Translations under genes and position numbers: made by a program
Assembly (NCBI GenBank): GCA_012270135.1
Contig: JAAXIW010000121.1
Location: 1-6,927 of the forward strand
From: Brevundimonas sp.
GTDB taxonomy: Bacteria > Pseudomonadota > Alphaproteobacteria > Caulobacterales > Caulobacteraceae
Direction: 5' to 3'
DNA: 6,927 nt
In this document: positions 1-6,927 of the stretch, in pieces
Layout: the number at the start of each line of letters is the position of its first letter
Position numbering within the stretch: position 1 is the stretch's first letter
The notes under the pieces: model-generated
Seen by the model: only the letters and a program-made list of their open reading frames with translations
What the model was told of the DNA's origin: nothing
Database searches by the model: none

Positions 1-676
1 CGGTGGTGACGGCGATCCGGGCGGCGTCCGGCACGGCCCGGTCGAGCAGATGGTCCGCAGCCTCCTTGAGCAGGTTCAGCGCGCCCCAGAACAGCCAGAC
101 GGCGACGATCAGCCCCGCCGCCGCGTCCAGGCCCGGCGCGGACAGGAAGGCGCCGGACGCCACCCCGATCAGCACCACCACTCCGGCTGCGAGGTCGGCG
201 GCGTAATGGGCCCGGTCGGCCTTCACTGCCATCGAGCCGCTACGTTTGATGGCCCGGTCCTGCATCCATACCAGCCAGCCGGTCAGGGCGATCGAGATCA
301 GCACCACGGCCACCGCCCAGGAGCCGGAGCTCACCGGGCGCGGATCAAAGATGCGCTGTACCGCCTCCCAGCCGATGAACAGGGCCGAAGCGAAGATCAA
401 GCCGGACTGGACCAGGGCGGCCATGGCCTCGCCCTTGCCGTGCCCATGGCGATGCTGGGCGTCCGGCGGCGCGGCGGCCCAGCGCACGGCGAAAAAGGTG
501 GCCAGTGACGCCGCCAGATCCAGCGCCGAATCGGTCAAGGAGGCCAGGATCGCCACTGAGCCCGAGGCGCCGAGCGCGAAAGCCTTCAACGCGATCAGGA
601 CCACCGCCACGCCGACCGACAGCCGGGTCACGCTGCGGGTGGCCAGTTGAACGTCGTCGAGGGCGGGCGCGGTCAT
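1..676 (-). CDS. Cation diffusion facilitator (FieF-like) metal exporter, 3' end outside the window
   Basis: Inner-membrane exporter of divalent metal ions (Zn, Fe, Cd or similar) driven by proton antiport. The 225 visible residues cover the transmembrane domain and the beginning of the cytosolic domain. The four-residue metal site of FieF is present: D49 and D53 in helix 2 (SLTDSALD) and H157 and D161 in helix 5 (AHYAAD). The family loop HRHGHGKGE at 75-83 and the DHLLDRAVPD linker at 208-217 also match. Hydrophobic segments lie at about 17-37, 41-66, 88-105, 120-137, 163-180 and 185-203. The start chosen is ATG at 676, preceded by AAGGCGG. An in-frame ATG at 751 would add 25 residues but has no ribosome binding site and falls in the inverted repeat. 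The metal cannot be named from sequence. The gene diverges from the HTH-citrate synthase-like gene. Confidence 0.9.
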   Translation of the reverse strand, partial: MTAPALDDVQLATRSVTRLSVGVAVVLIALKAFALGASGSVAILASLTDSALDLAASLATFFAVRWAAAPPDAQHRHGHGKGEAMAALVQSGLIFASALFIGWEAVQRIFDPRPVSSGSWAVAVVLISIALTGWLVWMQDRAIKRSGSMAVKADRAHYAADLAAGVVVLIGVASGAFLSAPGLDAAAGLIVAVWLFWGALNLLKEAADHLLDRAVPDAARIAVTT

Positions 677-744
677 CGCCGCCTTGTCGCGGAAAGCGCG
701 GGCGGCGCCAAGGCTTGCGGCGTTAGCGGCATCGTCACGAAATG

Positions 745-770
745 GCCCCATGCTGCGCGCGCCATGGGGC
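745..770. repeat. 8-bp perfect inverted repeat in the divergent spacer
   Basis: GCCCCATG at 745-752 and its exact reverse complement CATGGGGC at 763-770 are separated by 10 bases. The element lies in the 122-base spacer between the exporter (start 676) and the HTH-citrate synthase-like gene (start 799), 29 bases before the latter's start codon. Spaced arms of this kind can be the operator of a dimeric regulator. That function is inference. No clear -35/-10 pair could be picked out in the spacer. Confidence 0.5.
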
Positions 771-798
771 GAAAGGCTCCCATGTCTTCGGAGGCGAT

Positions 799-1980
799 AT
801 GCACGCGGCAGGGACGGCGACCCAGGCCGACCGCTGGATCGGACGCGGCGAGGCTCTGGCCCGGTTGGGGGTCAAGGCCCAGACACTGTACGCCTATGTC
901 AGCCGGGGCCGTATCGCCGCCCGTCCGGATCCCGACGATCCGCGCCGAAGCCTCTACGCCGTCGCCGACGTCGTCCGGCTCAGCGGCGACGAGCCCGAAG
1001 CCGATATCGGCCAATGGCTGCCGCCGCCGCAGGAGTCCGAATCTCCGGACTCCGAGATTCGGTCGTCGGTGTCCTTCAGCGACGGCCGGCGTCTGTTCTA
1101 TCGCGGGCTGGACGCGGTCCAGCTGGCCGAGGCGGCGACCCTCGAGGACGTGGCGCGGCTGATCTGGGACGCGCGGTCCGGCAATCCGTTCGCCGAGGTC
1201 CGCCCGCGCGTCGGCGCCATGCCCGGTCACTCCGCGCGCGGTCGCCTGTTCGCGGCCCTCGCCCGCCGCGCCGAGGAGGACGCCGAGCTCAAGACCCGTT
1301 CACCGGAGTCGCTGCGGATCGAATGCGCGCGGGTCCTGGACGAGGCGGTCGACGCCGTGGCCGGCCCCGGCCCGCGCCTGTTCCTGCACCAGCGTCTGGC
1401 GCGGGCGTGGAAGGTGCGCGAGCCGGACGTGCATCTGGTCCGCCGCGCCCTGGTGCTGGCCGCGGACGACGGTCTCGACGCGCCCGCTCTCGCGGCCCGG
1501 GCCGCCGCCGCGGGCGGAGCCTCGCCCGCCGGCGCGGCCTTCGCGGGCCTGGCGACCCTCGCCGGAACCGCAACCATCATCGATCTGGCGAAGGAGTCGG
1601 CCTGGGTCGTCGCCGTCCGGCGCCAGGCCGTCGACGCGGCCCGCCGCGCTCACGAGGCGGGGGTCCTGTCCGGCTTCGGCGATTCCGCCTGGCCGGGCGG
1701 CGATCCCCGTGCGGCCGCCCTGCTGTCCGCCGCCGACCTGCCCCAGGATATCGCCCGGGCCATGCGCGAGGGCGAGCAGATGACCGGCCGGCCGCCGACC
1801 TTCGGCCTGGCCCTGGTCGCCGTCGCCCGCCGGCTGGAGCTGCCGCGCGACGCCGCCGCCGACCTGCTGACCATCGGCCGGCTGGCCGGTCTGCTGGCCC
1901 ATGCGCTCGATCAGATGACGAACGGCTCGCCTATTCGGGCGCGGCTGCGCTATGTGGGTCCGGAACCGGGCGCGAACTGA
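799..1980 (+). CDS. HTH-containing citrate synthase-like protein, probably non-catalytic
   Basis: A 393-residue protein. Residues 12-62 form a MerR/excisionase-like helix-turn-helix (LGVKAQTLYAYVSRGRI, then SLYAVADVVRL). Residues about 90-388 follow the citrate synthase fold, with recognisable landmarks: FYRGLDAVQLAEAATLEDVA, HQRLARAW, AALLSAADLP and the C-terminal GRLAGLLAHALDQ with RARLRYVGP. The catalytic positions look replaced. The usual ADHE-N segment reads ADDGLDAP (222-229), the GPLHGG loop reads GTATII (256-261), the GFGHPLYP loop reads GFGDSAWP (292-299), and the N-x-D-F motif reads PTFGLAL (333-339). Citrate synthesis is therefore unlikely, and a regulatory or ligand-sensing role is inferred. 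The start is ATG 799, with GGAGG at 790-794; an in-frame ATG at 742 adds 19 residues but lacks such a site. uppP follows after 27 bases, so the two are probably co-transcribed. Confidence 0.85.
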   Translation: MHAAGTATQADRWIGRGEALARLGVKAQTLYAYVSRGRIAARPDPDDPRRSLYAVADVVRLSGDEPEADIGQWLPPPQESESPDSEIRSSVSFSDGRRLFYRGLDAVQLAEAATLEDVARLIWDARSGNPFAEVRPRVGAMPGHSARGRLFAALARRAEEDAELKTRSPESLRIECARVLDEAVDAVAGPGPRLFLHQRLARAWKVREPDVHLVRRALVLAADDGLDAPALAARAAAAGGASPAGAAFAGLATLAGTATIIDLAKESAWVVAVRRQAVDAARRAHEAGVLSGFGDSAWPGGDPRAAALLSAADLPQDIARAMREGEQMTGRPPTFGLALVAVARRLELPRDAAADLLTIGRLAGLLAHALDQMTNGSPIRARLRYVGPEPGAN

Positions 1981-2007
1981 TCCGCCTGACCTTTTTCGGG
2001 GACGTGG

Positions 2008-2811
2008 ATGGCGGACTGGCTGGCGGCGATCATTCTTGGTCTGGTCGAGGGACTGACCGAGTTCATTCCGGTGTCTTCGACGGGGCACCTGCTGCTCGCC
2101 AAACAGGCCCTGGGACTCGGCGACGAGCCGTGGGACACCTTCATCGTCATGATCCAGCTGGGCGCCATCCTCGCGGTGGTCGCCCTCTATTTCCAGCGGC
2201 TGTGGAAGGTGCTGATCGGCCTGCCGGGCAAGGATCCGGCCGCGCGCATGTTCGCCCTGTCCGTCCTGCTGGCCTTCATCCCCTCGGCCATCGTCGGCCT
2301 GCTGTTCCACGACTTCATCAAGGAGGTGTTGTTCAACACCACCATCGTCTGCGTGACCCTGATCGTCGGCGGCTTCGCCCTGATCGCCCTTGAGCGCTGG
2401 GCTCCGGTCCCGCGCGAGCACGACGCCATGAAGTTCAGCTGGAAGACCGCGCTCGGCGTAGGCCTGTTCCAGTGCCTGTCGATCATCCCCGGCGTCTCGC
2501 GCAGCGGCGCCACCATCGTCGGCGGCCTGCTGCTGGGCGTCGAGAAGCGGGCGGCGGCCGAGTTTTCCTTCTTCCTCGCCATCCCGACCATGGTCGCCGC
2601 CTTCGGCCTCGACTTCTGGGAGAGCCGCGAGATGATCGACGCCGACGTCGCCGGGATCATCGGCATCGGCTTCGTCGTGTCCTTCGTCAGCGGACTGTTC
2701 ATCGTCCGCTTCCTGATCGACTTCGTGGGCCGCTACGGCTTCGCCCCGTTCGCGGCCTGGCGGATCCTCGTCGGATCGGTCGGCCTGCTCGGCATCTGGC
2801 TCTACGCCTGA
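2008..2811 (+). CDS. uppP: Undecaprenyl-diphosphate phosphatase (UppP/BacA)
   Basis: Integral membrane enzyme that dephosphorylates undecaprenyl diphosphate to the monophosphate. This recycles the lipid carrier used for peptidoglycan, O-antigen and other envelope glycans; overproduction gives bacitracin resistance in other bacteria. The protein has 267 residues, the family's normal length. Both signature motifs are intact: EGLTEFIPVSSTGH at 14-27, with acidic residues E14 and E18, and PGVSRSG at 161-167, with the key arginine R165. Hydrophobic helices fill the sequence (about 46-62, 84-100, 110-128, 186-200, 214-236, 250-266). The start ATG 2008 is preceded by GGGGACG. The gene lies 27 bases after the HTH-citrate synthase-like gene and is convergent with the NDUFA9-like gene. 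Nothing in it looks damaged. Confidence 0.97.
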   Translation: MADWLAAIILGLVEGLTEFIPVSSTGHLLLAKQALGLGDEPWDTFIVMIQLGAILAVVALYFQRLWKVLIGLPGKDPAARMFALSVLLAFIPSAIVGLLFHDFIKEVLFNTTIVCVTLIVGGFALIALERWAPVPREHDAMKFSWKTALGVGLFQCLSIIPGVSRSGATIVGGLLLGVEKRAAAEFSFFLAIPTMVAAFGLDFWESREMIDADVAGIIGIGFVVSFVSGLFIVRFLIDFVGRYGFAPFAAWRILVGSVGLLGIWLYA

Positions 2812-2821
2812 GCCGTCAGGC
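2806..2821. terminator. Small hairpin spanning both convergent stop codons
   Basis: GCCTGA (2806-2811) and TCAGGC (2816-2821) form a perfect 6-bp stem with a 4-base loop. The uppP stop (TGA 2809-2811) is in one arm and the minus-strand stop of the NDUFA9-like gene (TCA 2816-2818) is in the other. No T-run follows on either strand, so intrinsic termination would be weak. It may only slow polymerase at the convergent junction, or be chance. Confidence 0.3.
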
Positions 2822-3808
2822 CTGGACGGTGGCGGCGGTGTCCGCCGGGCGCTCCGAAAACTGCCCGCCGCGCCGATAGCGCCACAGGTAGGACGGCGCG
2901 AACGCATCGATCCCGGTCGGCTCGACGCCCAGATCGGCCAGGTCCGCCGCCCCGTCGGCGACCACATTGTCGCTCTCCAGGCTGACGACCTGGTCGCGGG
3001 TCAGGACGGGCGGAATGCCGACAAAGGCGGTCAGCTGGGCCGCCGAACCGATGGCCCGTGCCGCGAAGAAGGGCAGGGGGACGAGCGGATTGCTGCGGCG
3101 GGTTTCGCGCAGGACCAGCTTCAGCACCTCTTCCATGGTCATCACCTCCGGTCCGCCCAGTTCGAAGGTGCGACCGGCGGCGTCGGGCCGCTCCACGGCC
3201 TCGGCGACAGCCTCGGCGACGTCCCCGACATAGACCGGCTGGAACCGGGTGCGGCCGCCGCCGATCAGCGGCAGGGCGGGGGCCATGCTCGCCATCGCGG
3301 CGAACCGGTTCAGGAAGCCGTCGCCGGGCCCGAACACGATCGAGGGGCGCAGGATGACGGCGTCGGGCCGGGCCTCGCGGACCGCCATCTCGCCGGCGGC
3401 CTTGGTGCGGGCGTATTTCGAATCGCTCTCGGGATTGGCTCCGATGGCCGAGACGTGGACCAGACGACCCACACCGGCGGCCGCCGCGCCCTCGGCGATG
3501 TTGCGGGCCGCATCCACATGCATGGCCTGGAACGAGCGGGCTCCGGATTCGTGGAGGATGCCGATCAGGTTCACCGCTGCGTCGGCGCCGCGCAGCGCGG
3601 CCTCCACCTGGGCCGGATCGGCGGCGTCGCAGCGCGTCGCCTGGATCTGGCCGACGTGGCCCGAGGTCTGCAGCTTCCACGCCCGGTCCGGCCGACGGCA
3701 GGCCACGCGGATGCGCCAGCCGCGCCGGGCGAGGTCCTGAACGACCTGGCTGCCGACGAAACCCGAACCGCCGAAAACAGTGATCAGGCCGGGGGCGACT
3801 TCGCTCAT
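2816..3808 (-). CDS. NDUFA9-like atypical SDR, NAD(P)-binding protein (complex I-associated family)
   Basis: A 330-residue atypical short-chain dehydrogenase of the family related to the mitochondrial complex I subunit NDUFA9. An N-terminal Rossmann fold opens with VFGGSGFVG (glycine motif at 13-19). The segments CDAADPAQVEAALRGADAAV, NLIGILHESG, LVHVSAIGA and SKYARTKAAGE follow, the last containing the tyrosine-lysine pair of SDR proteins. Then come RPSIVFGPGDGFLNRF and a substrate-domain section with FQPVYVGDVAEAV. The start is ATG 3808, preceded by TGGAG about 6 bases upstream. An in-frame ATG at 3889 would add 27 arginine- and proline-rich residues that do not look like the family. In alphaproteobacteria such proteins are annotated as complex I-associated, but no respiratory gene is adjacent, so the role is uncertain. 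The gene is convergent with uppP and divergent from tRNA-Leu. Confidence 0.92.
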   Translation of the reverse strand: MSEVAPGLITVFGGSGFVGSQVVQDLARRGWRIRVACRRPDRAWKLQTSGHVGQIQATRCDAADPAQVEAALRGADAAVNLIGILHESGARSFQAMHVDAARNIAEGAAAAGVGRLVHVSAIGANPESDSKYARTKAAGEMAVREARPDAVILRPSIVFGPGDGFLNRFAAMASMAPALPLIGGGRTRFQPVYVGDVAEAVAEAVERPDAAGRTFELGGPEVMTMEEVLKLVLRETRRSNPLVPLPFFAARAIGSAAQLTAFVGIPPVLTRDQVVSLESDNVVADGAADLADLGVEPTGIDAFAPSYLWRYRRGGQFSERPADTAATVQA

Positions 3809-3856
3809 GACAGGCTCCAAAGGCGGGCGGCCGGCGGGAACCAGCCTCGGCGCGGG

Positions 3857-3884
3857 GATTAGACGATGGTCCCGACGCCTGCAA
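3857..3884 (-). promoter_or_regulatory. Weak candidate promoter for the NDUFA9-like gene
   Basis: Read on the minus strand, TTGCAG (3884-3879) is followed after 16 bases by CTAATC (3862-3857), about 50 bases before the start codon at 3808. The spacing is reasonable but both hexamers are imperfect matches to the alphaproteobacterial housekeeping consensus. This is offered only because a promoter must lie in this divergent spacer. Confidence 0.25.
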
Positions 3885-3905
3885 CGCAAACAGGATAAAT
3901 CCCTG

Positions 3906-3932
3906 TTGACCCGCTCATGGGGCTGCCTTAAG
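3906..3932 (+). promoter_or_regulatory. Candidate housekeeping promoter for tRNA-Leu
   Basis: TTGACC at 3906-3911 is followed 13 bases later by GCCTTAAG (3925-3932), a partial match to the Caulobacter-type -35/-10 arrangement (TTGACG, then GCTANAWC after 10-14 bases). A GC-rich stretch follows the -10, as expected for a stable-RNA promoter under stringent control. The tRNA begins about 48 bases downstream at 3980, which leaves a leader for 5' processing. The -35 is a good match; the -10 is only moderate. Confidence 0.45.
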
Positions 3933-3979
3933 GGTCCGCGCCTTCCGGACGGAACGCGTGCGAACGCGAAATCGTCTGG

Positions 3980-4066
<87 letters not shown>

Positions 4067-4073
4067 TATTTTC

Positions 4074-4113
4074 AGCGGCGCCGTATCCTAGCGATACGGC
4101 GCCGTTCGTTTAT
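4074..4113 (+). terminator. Rho-independent terminator after tRNA-Leu
   Basis: A perfect 12-bp stem (4076-4087 with 4093-4104) has the 5-base loop CTAGC. It can be extended by a G-U and an A-T pair to 4074 and 4106. A T-rich tract, TTCGTTTAT, follows at 4105-4113. The stem begins 7 bases after the tRNA CCA end and stops about 25 bases before the nrnC start, so it separates the tRNA from the nrnC-lpt genes. The T-tract is interrupted by CG, so some read-through is possible. Confidence 0.85.
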
Positions 4114-4137
4114 GGTCCCCAGCATGAGAACGCCGAC

Positions 4138-4752
4138 ATGACCGTATTCCTGCACGAAGGCGACCTGCCCGACGGCCTCGACCTCGGCCCCGAGGTCGCG
4201 ATCGATTCCGAGACCATGGGCCTGCGCTTCCGCCGCGACCCCCTGTGCGTGGTCCAGCTGTCGGCCGGCGACGGCGACGCCCACGTCGTGCGCATGGACC
4301 GCCCCGGCTACGACTGCCCCAACCTGAAGCGCCTGCTGACCGACCCGGCGGTGCTCAAGCTGTTCCACTTCGGCCGCTTCGACATCGGCATGTTCCAGCT
4401 CCACCTCGGCGTCGAGACCCGGCCGGTCTACTGCACCAAGATCGCCTCGAAGCTGGCCCGCACCTACACCGACCGCCACGGCCTCAAGGACGTCGTCCGC
4501 GAACTGGCCGGCGTCGATCTGTCGAAGGCTCAGCAGAGCTCCGACTGGGGCGCGGCGACCCTCAGCCCCGCCCAGCTCGAATACGCCGCCTCCGACGTCC
4601 TCTATCTGCATGCGGTCAAGGCCCGGCTGGACGAGATGCTCGAACGCGAGGGCCGTACCGAACTCGCCCGCAAATGCTTCGACTTCCTGCCGACCCGGTC
4701 CGCCCTCGACCTCGCCGGCTGGGACGAGATGGACATCTTCGCGCACAGCTGA
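4138..4752 (+). CDS. nrnC: NrnC-type 3'-5' exoribonuclease (short RNase D family, DEDDy)
   Basis: A 204-residue DEDDy exonuclease without the HRDC domains of full-length RNase D. It resembles NrnC of Bartonella and other alphaproteobacteria, which degrades dinucleotides and nanoRNAs as the functional counterpart of oligoribonuclease (Orn). The catalytic set is complete: D23 and E25 in AIDSETMGL, D82 in FHFGRFDIGMF, and Y149 with D153 in YAASDVLYLH. NrnC-typical segments are CTKIASKLARTYTDRHGLK (99-117), QQSSDW (132-137), and the C-terminal GWDEMDIFAHS (194-204). It is often annotated simply as ribonuclease D. The ribosome binding site before ATG 4138 is weak. The stop overlaps the lptC start by one base, so it is probably translated together with the lpt genes. 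Acts in the cytosol at the last step of RNA and cyclic-di-GMP (pGpG) breakdown. Confidence 0.93.
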   Translation: MTVFLHEGDLPDGLDLGPEVAIDSETMGLRFRRDPLCVVQLSAGDGDAHVVRMDRPGYDCPNLKRLLTDPAVLKLFHFGRFDIGMFQLHLGVETRPVYCTKIASKLARTYTDRHGLKDVVRELAGVDLSKAQQSSDWGAATLSPAQLEYAASDVLYLHAVKARLDEMLEREGRTELARKCFDFLPTRSALDLAGWDEMDIFAHS

Positions 4753-5408
4753 TGACAGAGCCCGCCGACACGCGCGAACAGGCGGACGAGGCCCGCATCG
4801 CCGCCACGGCGGAGGCCTTCCGCGCCCGGTCCCGCCGCGTGCAGCTGCTGCGCCGCATCCTGCCGGTGGCCATCGTCGTGCTGGCGGGGGGGACGATCAG
4901 CTGGATCGTCCTGCGCAGCGTCATCTCCGACGTCGAGCGCAAGGCCGGCGCCTCGCGCGAGGTCACCCTCGAAAAGTCGCGCTTCCTCGGCCAGGACGCC
5001 CAGGGCCGCAGCTTCGTCATCGGCTTCGAGCGCGCGGTGCGGGACGGAGAGACCGGCCGCTTCCGCCTTGTGGGCCCGGCCCTGCGGCTCAATCTCGGGG
5101 GCCGCAAGGTCACCACCCTGACCGCCGACGGCGGCGTCTACGACGAGTCCGCGAAGACCGTCACCATCGGCCCCAATGTGCGGATTTCCGACGGCGGCTC
5201 CGGTTTCACCCTCGTCACGCCCGAGGCCGTGGTCGATACGGAGACGGGCGTCGTCACCGGCTCGAAGGGGGTTCAGGGCTCCGGCCCCCTTGGAACCATC
5301 AACGCTTCGTCCTATGCCATTCATGAACAGGGCGAACGGGTCGTGTTCAGCGGCTCGGGCGATAACAAGGTGCGCGGGACCATCAACCCCGCGAGGTCGG
5401 ACGGATGA
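4752..5408 (+). CDS. lptC: LPS export system inner-membrane anchored protein LptC
   Basis: A 218-residue bitopic protein. The cytoplasmic N-terminus (1-35) is charged, one transmembrane helix lies at about 37-55 (ILPVAIVVLAGGTISWIVL), and the rest is a periplasmic beta-jellyroll domain. LptC receives lipopolysaccharide from the LptB2FG transporter and passes it to LptA. The length is slightly above the roughly 190 residues of the E. coli protein, mainly from the longer N-terminus. The repeated pattern of short beta strands (VTTLTADGGVYDESAKTVTI, VTPEAVVDTETGVVTGS) is typical of the family, which is recognised more by architecture than by strict motifs. The ATG at 4752 overlaps the nrnC stop as TGATG, and the end overlaps the lptA start by four bases. 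Position immediately before lptA and lptB supports the call. Confidence 0.9.
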   Translation: MTEPADTREQADEARIAATAEAFRARSRRVQLLRRILPVAIVVLAGGTISWIVLRSVISDVERKAGASREVTLEKSRFLGQDAQGRSFVIGFERAVRDGETGRFRLVGPALRLNLGGRKVTTLTADGGVYDESAKTVTIGPNVRISDGGSGFTLVTPEAVVDTETGVVTGSKGVQGSGPLGTINASSYAIHEQGERVVFSGSGDNKVRGTINPARSDG

Positions 5409-5887
5409 GCATGACCAGAACCCTGACCACGGCGGCGATCGCCCTGGCCCTCGCGGCCCTGCCCACCGTGGGCGGAACCCAGAGCTTCCAGGGCGGGCAG
5501 CCGATCATGTGGGGCGCCGACGAGGTGTCGCGCACGCCCACCGCCCTGTCCCTGCGCGGCCGCGCCGAGCTGACCCAGGGCGACAACCGCATCCGCGCCG
5601 ATCGCGTCGAGGCCGCCGTCAGCGACGGAACCCTGACCCGCGTCGAGGCCACCGGCGACGTCTATTTCGTCACCCCGGACCAGACCATCCGCGGCGACCG
5701 CGCGGTCTACACCCCGGCCAATGACACCATCGTGCTCAGCGGCGACGTCATCCTGACCCAGGGCGAGAACGTCATGACCGGCGGCCGGCTGACCTACAAC
5801 ACCCGCACCGAGGCGGCCGAGATGGACGGCGGGGGCCAGAGCGGCCGCGTGCAGGGCGTTTTCTATCCCGAACGCGGCGGGAACTGA
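5405..5887 (+). CDS. lptA: LPS transport periplasmic bridge protein LptA
   Basis: A 160-residue periplasmic protein of the OstA/LptA fold. A signal peptide occupies about residues 1-25: a basic start (MSMTR), then the hydrophobic TTAAIALALAALPTV, with the cleavage site not sharply defined. The mature part carries the OstA-type strand repeats, in which paired A-D-R and A-x-Y units recur: LSLRGRAELTQGDNRIRADRVEAAV, TGDVYFVTPDQTIRGDRAVYTP and LSGDVILTQGENVMTGGRLTYN are each one strand-turn unit. LptA monomers stack to form the bridge carrying lipopolysaccharide across the periplasm to LptD. ATG 5405 overlaps the lptC stop (ATGA), implying translational coupling; a second in-frame ATG at 5411 is also possible. 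The lptB gene follows after 20 bases. Confidence 0.92.
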   Translation: MSMTRTLTTAAIALALAALPTVGGTQSFQGGQPIMWGADEVSRTPTALSLRGRAELTQGDNRIRADRVEAAVSDGTLTRVEATGDVYFVTPDQTIRGDRAVYTPANDTIVLSGDVILTQGENVMTGGRLTYNTRTEAAEMDGGGQSGRVQGVFYPERGGN

Positions 5888-5907
5888 GCCCCGGCTCGGC
5901 CTGACCA

Positions 5908-6702
<795 letters not shown>

Positions 6703-6927
6703 CTACAGCCCCTCCAGGCTCAACCGCGAAATCAGCACCGCCGCCCGTTGCGACTGGCGCACCAGACTGTCCAGATCGACCCATTCCCCCTCGGCGTGCG
6801 CGCCGCCGCCAGCGATGCCCAATCCGCCCAGCGTATCGACGTCCGCGGCCACGACGCCGCTGTCGGCCGCCCCGCGCCGGGCCGGATCGAACTCCGCCCT
6901 CTCCGGCCGGCCGAGGTCGCGGGTGCC
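6703..6927 (-). CDS. M20-family metallopeptidase, C-terminal end only
   Basis: The last 74 residues of a leftward gene whose start lies beyond the window; the frame is open to the window edge. The sequence shows the C-terminal part of the glutamate carboxypeptidase/M20 family: GLGIAGGGAHAEGEWVD, in which the histidine of GGGAHA corresponds to a metal ligand of the di-zinc site and the following acidic residues are typical, then the amphipathic helix SLVRQSQRAAVLISRL. The stop is TAG (CTA at 6703-6705 on the plus strand) and directly abuts the lptB TGA with no intervening base. Substrate cannot be told from this fragment. The assignment rests on one motif and its spacing from the C-terminus. 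Confidence 0.7.
   Translation of the reverse strand, partial: GTRDLGRPERAEFDPARRGAADSGVVAADVDTLGGLGIAGGGAHAEGEWVDLDSLVRQSQRAAVLISRLSLEGL

Noticed and set aside
684..2393. Plus-strand open frame of 569 codons
   Set aside because: Arginine- and proline-rich out-of-frame shadow of the HTH-citrate synthase-like gene and the start of uppP; no recognisable domain.
1300..2967. Long minus-strand open frame of 555 codons opposite the citrate synthase-like gene and uppP
   Set aside because: It covers two well-supported plus-strand genes, is rich in Gly, Gln, Asp, Ala and Arg without any family motif, and is a typical antisense shadow in high-GC DNA.
3809..3889. Upstream in-frame start adding 27 residues to the NDUFA9-like protein
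   Set aside because: The extension is arginine- and proline-rich with no ribosome binding site, whereas ATG 3808 has TGGAG at suitable spacing just before the Rossmann fold.
4124..4141. Five-codon frame MRTPT whose TGA overlaps the nrnC start codon
   Set aside because: It resembles a coupled leader peptide, but has no ribosome binding site and no regulatory codon pattern; chance is more likely.
4072..4746. Minus-strand open frame of 224 codons opposite nrnC
   Set aside because: Mirror of the nrnC coding sequence; low-complexity composition and no motif, while nrnC has all its catalytic residues.

Overview
The window is high-GC DNA from an alphaproteobacterium, most likely the Caulobacterales (Brevundimonas or a close relative). 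The evidence is extreme third-position GC, TGA as the stop codon of nearly every gene, a short alphaproteobacterial NrnC-type exonuclease, an NDUFA9-like SDR protein, and a tRNA-Leu(CAG) matching heavy CTG use. The genus is inferred from overall protein character; no search was run.

Left part (1-2811). A cation diffusion facilitator metal exporter of the FieF type runs leftward out of the window. A 122-base divergent spacer carrying an 8-bp inverted repeat separates it from a rightward pair. The first member of the pair joins an N-terminal MerR-like helix-turn-helix to a citrate synthase-like domain that appears to have lost all its catalytic residues. The second, 27 bases downstream, is uppP, the undecaprenyl-diphosphate phosphatase of cell-envelope synthesis.

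Middle (2812-4066). An NDUFA9-like NAD(P)-binding protein lies on the minus strand, convergent with uppP; only 4 bases separate the two stop codons, which sit within a small hairpin. A 171-base spacer holds a plausible stable-RNA promoter, followed by tRNA-Leu(CAG) with encoded CCA and a strong terminator hairpin.

Right part (4067-6927). A tightly packed rightward operon nrnC-lptC-lptA-lptB encodes a dinucleotide-degrading exonuclease and three parts of the lipopolysaccharide transport machine. NrnC clears the end products of RNA decay. LptB powers LPS extraction from the inner membrane, LptC anchors the periplasmic bridge and LptA forms it. The lptB frame is broken by one in-frame TAG inside the ABC signature region, although the rest of the gene reads on intact. 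The stop of a leftward M20-family peptidase, seen only as its C-terminus, directly abuts the lptB stop.

Most of the window is conserved housekeeping sequence. The two points most worth pursuing are the apparently non-catalytic HTH-citrate synthase-like protein and the interrupted lptB. I saw no CRISPR array, insertion sequence, phage gene or defence system, and no stretch above 300 bases without a gene.
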